Assembly: GCF_030813355.1 (NCBI RefSeq)
Contig: NZ_JAUSUD010000031.1
Span: forward strand, 1-43,714
Length of the DNA stretch: 43,714 nt
Direction of reading: 5' to 3'
Origin: Metabacillus malikii
GTDB lineage: Bacteria > Bacillota > Bacilli > Bacillales > Bacillaceae
Of the stretch, positions 41,366 to 43,714 are shown one piece after another. The first letter of the stretch is position 1; each line of letters begins with the position of its first letter. A program made the translations under genes and the position numbers. The notes beneath the pieces are model-generated. The model was not told the DNA's origin. It did no database searches and saw only the letters and a list, made by a program, of their open reading frames with translations.

Positions 41366-42106
41366 TTGTTATTAATTATTTTCTTTATTGTGCTTGTCAT
41401 TGCAATTGTTTGTAGTCTCCCTTCAGTTAAGGGTTTAATTGGGGAAAAGTCTGTGGCATTTTTTCTGAAGAAATTGAATGGAGATGAGTATGAAGTTTTC
41501 CACGATGTTTATTTACCAACTAGTCATGGAATAACTCAAATAGACCATATTGTTATATCAAGGTATGGAATTTTTATTATTGAAACAAAGAATTATAAAG
41601 GATGGATTTATGGATCGGAACGTAATCAATATTGGACACAGGTGATTTATAAACGAAAGGAAAAGTTCTACAACCCTATTAAACAAAATTATGGCCATAT
41701 TAAGGCATTACAAAGCTTTTTAGGGGTAGAAGAGAATGATATCTTTTATTCAATTATTTCCTTTAGTACACGCTCTACCTTAAAAAAAGTTGACGTTCAA
41801 ACGGAGAATGTAGCGGTTATTTATACTCCGCGAATAGCTGGAGAAATTATGAGACATCAAACAAAATGCTTATCAAACTTTACTATGAATAAGTATCTCT
41901 ATCAAATTAGAAGTTTGAAAAAACCTACTCAACAAGAAAAGCGAGAACATATTCAACAAATAAAGAAGAGAGTAACAGATGGCAAATATGACACATGTCC
42001 TCGTTGTGGTGGACAACTTGTACACAGAAGTGGTAAATATGGTCCGTTTATAGGTTGTAATAAATTCCCATCTTGCAGGTATATTGCCAAAAAGGAAGCA
42101 GAGTGA
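41366..42106 (+). CDS. NERD-domain protein with C-terminal topoisomerase-type zinc finger
   Basis: A 246-residue protein with one N-terminal membrane helix (LLIIFFIVLVIAIVCSL). The NERD domain follows, with GLIGEKSVAFFL, THGITQ-like HGITQIDHIVISRYGIFII and ETKNYKGWIYGS; the D and ExK residues are the nuclease-like site of NERD. The C-terminal 35 residues hold four cysteines (CPRCGG ... GCNKFPSCRYI) of a zf-C4 topoisomerase finger. It should be a membrane-tethered DNA-binding or processing protein; activity unproven. The TTG at 41,366 is chosen because GGGGGAG at 41,353-41,359 is spaced for it; the earlier TTG 41,351 overlaps that site. The last codons and stop lie inside an REP-like repeat. 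Confidence 0.8.
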   Translation: MLLIIFFIVLVIAIVCSLPSVKGLIGEKSVAFFLKKLNGDEYEVFHDVYLPTSHGITQIDHIVISRYGIFIIETKNYKGWIYGSERNQYWTQVIYKRKEKFYNPIKQNYGHIKALQSFLGVEENDIFYSIISFSTRSTLKKVDVQTENVAVIYTPRIAGEIMRHQTKCLSNFTMNKYLYQIRSLKKPTQQEKREHIQQIKKRVTDGKYDTCPRCGGQLVHRSGKYGPFIGCNKFPSCRYIAKKEAE

Positions 42107-42122
42107 CGGTTCCCTTGCTTCC
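42094..42122 (+). repeat. REP-like palindrome, GGACGGTT-type orientation, contains a stop codon
   Basis: Perfect arms with centre AGAGTGACGGTTC (GTGACGG instead of GGGACGG). The TGA at 42,104-42,106 ends the NERD gene, so the repeat encodes its last three to four residues. Confidence 0.85.
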
Positions 42123-42194
42123 TTCAAGTTTAAGATGTTTGGTTAATAGACGGAACTAAGTAAGAATCTGTACATAAGGTTATTCGGATGTTAA

Positions 42195-42223
42195 GGAAGC
42201 GGAAGAACCGTCCCTGCGCTTCC
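42195..42223 (-). repeat. REP-like palindrome, AACCGTCC orientation
   Basis: Perfect arms around AGAACCGTCCCT, identical in layout to the copy at 41,320. Lies just before the small membrane-protein gene. Confidence 0.85.
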
Positions 42224-42262
42224 TATTTCATTAAAAGAATATACAATTGGGAGGGGAAAGTC

Positions 42263-42478
42263 CTGCAACTCATATTAATTTCAATTATTGTACTTATCAT
42301 TTTGGCAATCATCTATAAAATTAACCCAGGTTGTGGATGTTTAATAACATTAATAATTATTGGATTTGTCCTATTTCGGTTCTTTCCAGGTTCTTTAAAT
42401 TTCATCATTAATTTAGTTCGAGCTGGATTTTACTTATTGAAGGAATGGATAACGACAAGCGTGGGGGAAATGTTTTAA
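42263..42478 (+). CDS. Small membrane protein (unknown family)
   Basis: About 71 residues with membrane helices at roughly 2-19 and 22-40 around a NPGCGC turn, and an amphipathic end. The start is uncertain: GGGAGGGG at 42,249-42,256 points to the rare start CTG at 42,263, while an ATG at 42,188 lies upstream of an REP repeat and would translate it. The DNA around the start resembles that of the NERD gene (ribosome site plus a run of Leu/Ile codons), suggesting that the REP-plus-start module was duplicated. Function unknown. Confidence 0.5.
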   Translation: MQLILISIIVLIILAIIYKINPGCGCLITLIIIGFVLFRFFPGSLNFIINLVRAGFYLLKEWITTSVGEMF

Positions 42479-42753
42479 TAGGTGTGAAAAATGGAAGCAA
42501 AAGAAGAACGAAATCGCTAGCGATAGCTTTAAAAACATCCTTCTATCAAAAAAGGGCAAAAAAAATGAAAAAGTATCTTTTTCGTGATATTGTTTAATCG
42601 CCAAAGAAAACAATAGAAAGAGATACTTTTTCGTATGAACATTATATCACGAAGTGCTTTTCAAAGACACATACATATTAACAATTCAATTCGTGCTCCT
42701 CCTGAATTTAAATCTTTTCTAGTATTTAGATTTACTATTCAGGAGGAGATACA
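42479..42753. other. Palindromic left end of an IS91-like element
   Basis: No gene. GAAAAAGTATCTTTTTC (from 42,567) pairs with GAAAGAGATACTTTTTC (from 42,616), with an inner TATTGTTT/AAAACAATA stem, and TTCGTGATAT/ATATCACGAA adds an outer inverted repeat to 42,652. IS91-type elements carry hairpins at their replication ends, so this is probably the element's end. A ribosome site AGGAGGAG lies at 42,740. Confidence 0.5.
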
Positions 42754-43626
42754 ATGGATCATTATGAAAGAAAGATAGAGCTTTTCTTTGAACTCAAAGG
42801 TACTCCCGATTCCTCACAAGAATCATATCGTCGCAGAATACTAGCCTTCTTAGGCTATATGAATAAATGTAATCGGCCCATATCTGAGATGAATGAACAT
42901 GATATTCAACAATACATTCTACATCTTAAGAAAGAAAATGGTCTTGCAGCTAGTACGATTAATAACTATATTTCATCGATTAAATTTTTCTATACCTACA
43001 TTTTGGAAAAGGATTGGAACAGTCGTAAAGTACCAAGAATGAAGCGAATTCAAACGTTTCCTATGGTTCCCTCTAGGGATGAGGTCTTCTCCCTTTTAGA
43101 TACTACTAAAAATTTGAAGCATAAAGCTATATTAGTATTAATGTACGGGAGTGGACTACGTGTTAGTGAAGTGGCACGTCTTAAAATTAGTGATATCTGT
43201 AGTAAATCAATGCGAGTCCGTATTGAGAATGCCAAACATAATACTAATCGTTACACTATTCTATCGAAGTTCGCATTAGAAATACTTCGAGATTATTTTA
43301 GACTCTATTTTACACCAGGTGAATATTGCTCTTCTGATTGGCTGTTTCCTGGACAATCCAAACAAAATCATATCCATGTCAAGACCATTAAAAATACAAT
43401 CATTAAACTTAGAGATAGTGTGGGACTGGATTCGAAAATATCTGCTCATACTTTAAGACATTGTTTCGCAACACATGCTTTAGAAGATGGTGTAGAACCT
43501 GTATTTATTCAACAGATGCTCGGACATAAACGACTTCAAACTACACTTACCTATTTACACATTACCTCCAAAAGTCTAATGGGTGTACAAAGCCCGTTAG
43601 ATAGACAAGGAGGTCCAATGGGATGA
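42754..43626 (+). CDS. Tyrosine recombinase (phage integrase family) of IS91-like element
   Basis: A 290-residue integrase. Residues 1-about 90 form the SAM-like core-binding domain (SYRRRILAFLGYMNKC, ASTINNYISSIKFFYTYI). The catalytic domain has Arg in GSGLRVSEVARLK, a Lys in the NAKHNTNRYTILS hairpin region, HTLRHCFATHALEDGVEP (His-x-x-Arg) and MLGHKRLQTTLTYLHI (His and Tyr nucleophile). All catalytic residues appear present. ATG behind AGGAGGAG. The stop overlaps the next gene's ATG (ATGA), implying translational coupling with the transposase. Confidence 0.85.
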   Translation: MDHYERKIELFFELKGTPDSSQESYRRRILAFLGYMNKCNRPISEMNEHDIQQYILHLKKENGLAASTINNYISSIKFFYTYILEKDWNSRKVPRMKRIQTFPMVPSRDEVFSLLDTTKNLKHKAILVLMYGSGLRVSEVARLKISDICSKSMRVRIENAKHNTNRYTILSKFALEILRDYFRLYFTPGEYCSSDWLFPGQSKQNHIHVKTIKNTIIKLRDSVGLDSKISAHTLRHCFATHALEDGVEPVFIQQMLGHKRLQTTLTYLHITSKSLMGVQSPLDRQGGPMG

Positions 43627-43714
43627 CGACGGTTCAAGAGGTGTTCCGTCAGTTTTTCCCTAAATATTTAGACAAATATTCGCCTTCCTGGACACAAATC
43701 AAGGCAGCGAACGA
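43623..43714 (+). CDS. IS91-family transposase, 5' end only
   Basis: Thirty codons before the window ends: VQEVFRQFFPKYLDKYSPSW and QIKAANE. This resembles the start of IS91-type Y2 transposases, which precede a zinc-binding N-terminal domain. It overlaps the recombinase stop by four bases. The rest cannot be judged. Confidence 0.65.
   Translation, partial: MTTVQEVFRQFFPKYLDKYSPSWTQIKAAN

Larger units (their letters stand above)
42567..43714 (+). mobile_element. IS91-like element with tyrosine recombinase, left part
   Basis: A palindromic end, a tyrosine recombinase gene and an overlapping IS91-type transposase gene that runs out of the window. This two-gene order is known from IS91-like elements in Firmicutes. 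The right end is not in view, and the left boundary is an estimate. Confidence 0.6.

Overview
The window looks like a low-GC Bacillaceae chromosome (Bacillus or a close relative). The evidence is AT-rich DNA, strong AGGAGG-type ribosome sites with frequent TTG and GTG starts, LXG/type VII secretion (T7SS) genes, an endonuclease V, a YhgE/Pip protein and rho-independent terminators. I cannot name the genus from sequence alone.

Region 1 (about 398-24,774) is a large polymorphic-toxin island. It has two intact operon heads (398-3623 and 18,602-21,069) with small helical LXG partner proteins followed by a full LXG effector. Around them are shortened LXG copies and orphan 'toxin C-terminus + immunity' cassettes. 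Recognisable or likely pairs are: PoNe-type PD-(D/E)XK nuclease with PoNi-type immunity; Ntox28-like toxin with CdiI-like immunity; a lost toxin with GAD/DUF1851 immunity (frameshifted); deaminase with an Imm3-like protein (two copies, one immunity gene broken); an HxxxKH toxin with an unknown immunity protein; a nuclease tail with SUKH immunity; HNH/WHH-like toxin with a DUF6985-like protein (two copies, both toxins frameshifted); DNA/RNA non-specific endonuclease with YezG/DUF600 immunity (two copies); and a glycine-rich putative membrane toxin with a two-helix membrane protein, DUF4176 protein and second small membrane protein. Five copies share the same seam just before the variable toxin, ending in FSKLSGGGKGD. 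A serine recombinase, its decayed fragments, an IS110-type element and a 300-430 bp structured non-coding repeat (three copies) lie at the cassette boundaries. This suggests a reservoir from which the expressed LXG toxin tip can be changed while old immunity genes are kept. No T7SS secretion machinery genes are present in the window.

Region 2 (about 24,941-31,763) holds a DUF805 membrane protein, about 1 kb of intergenic tandem repeats, then a coupled hscC-like Hsp70 gene, a J-domain/TPR membrane protein with an HPE instead of HPD motif, and a DUF1266 gene. This trio resembles the hscC-djlC-ybeU neighbourhood of E. coli. Endonuclease V (nfi) follows.

Region 3 (about 32,067-42,478) carries a GH94 phosphorylase (minus strand), a UDP-glucose 6-dehydrogenase, an REP-associated tyrosine transposase (RAYT), a YhgE/Pip protein, a DUF4309-like membrane-anchored protein, a NERD/zinc-finger protein and a small membrane protein. 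A family of 29-bp palindromic REP-like repeats is spread through this region. One orientation sits on or right after stop codons and the opposite orientation sits just before the next gene, and the RAYT gene is flanked by such pairs on both sides.

Region 4 (about 42,479-43,714) is the left part of an IS91-like element: a palindromic end, a tyrosine recombinase, and the first 30 codons of an overlapping IS91-type transposase cut off by the window edge.
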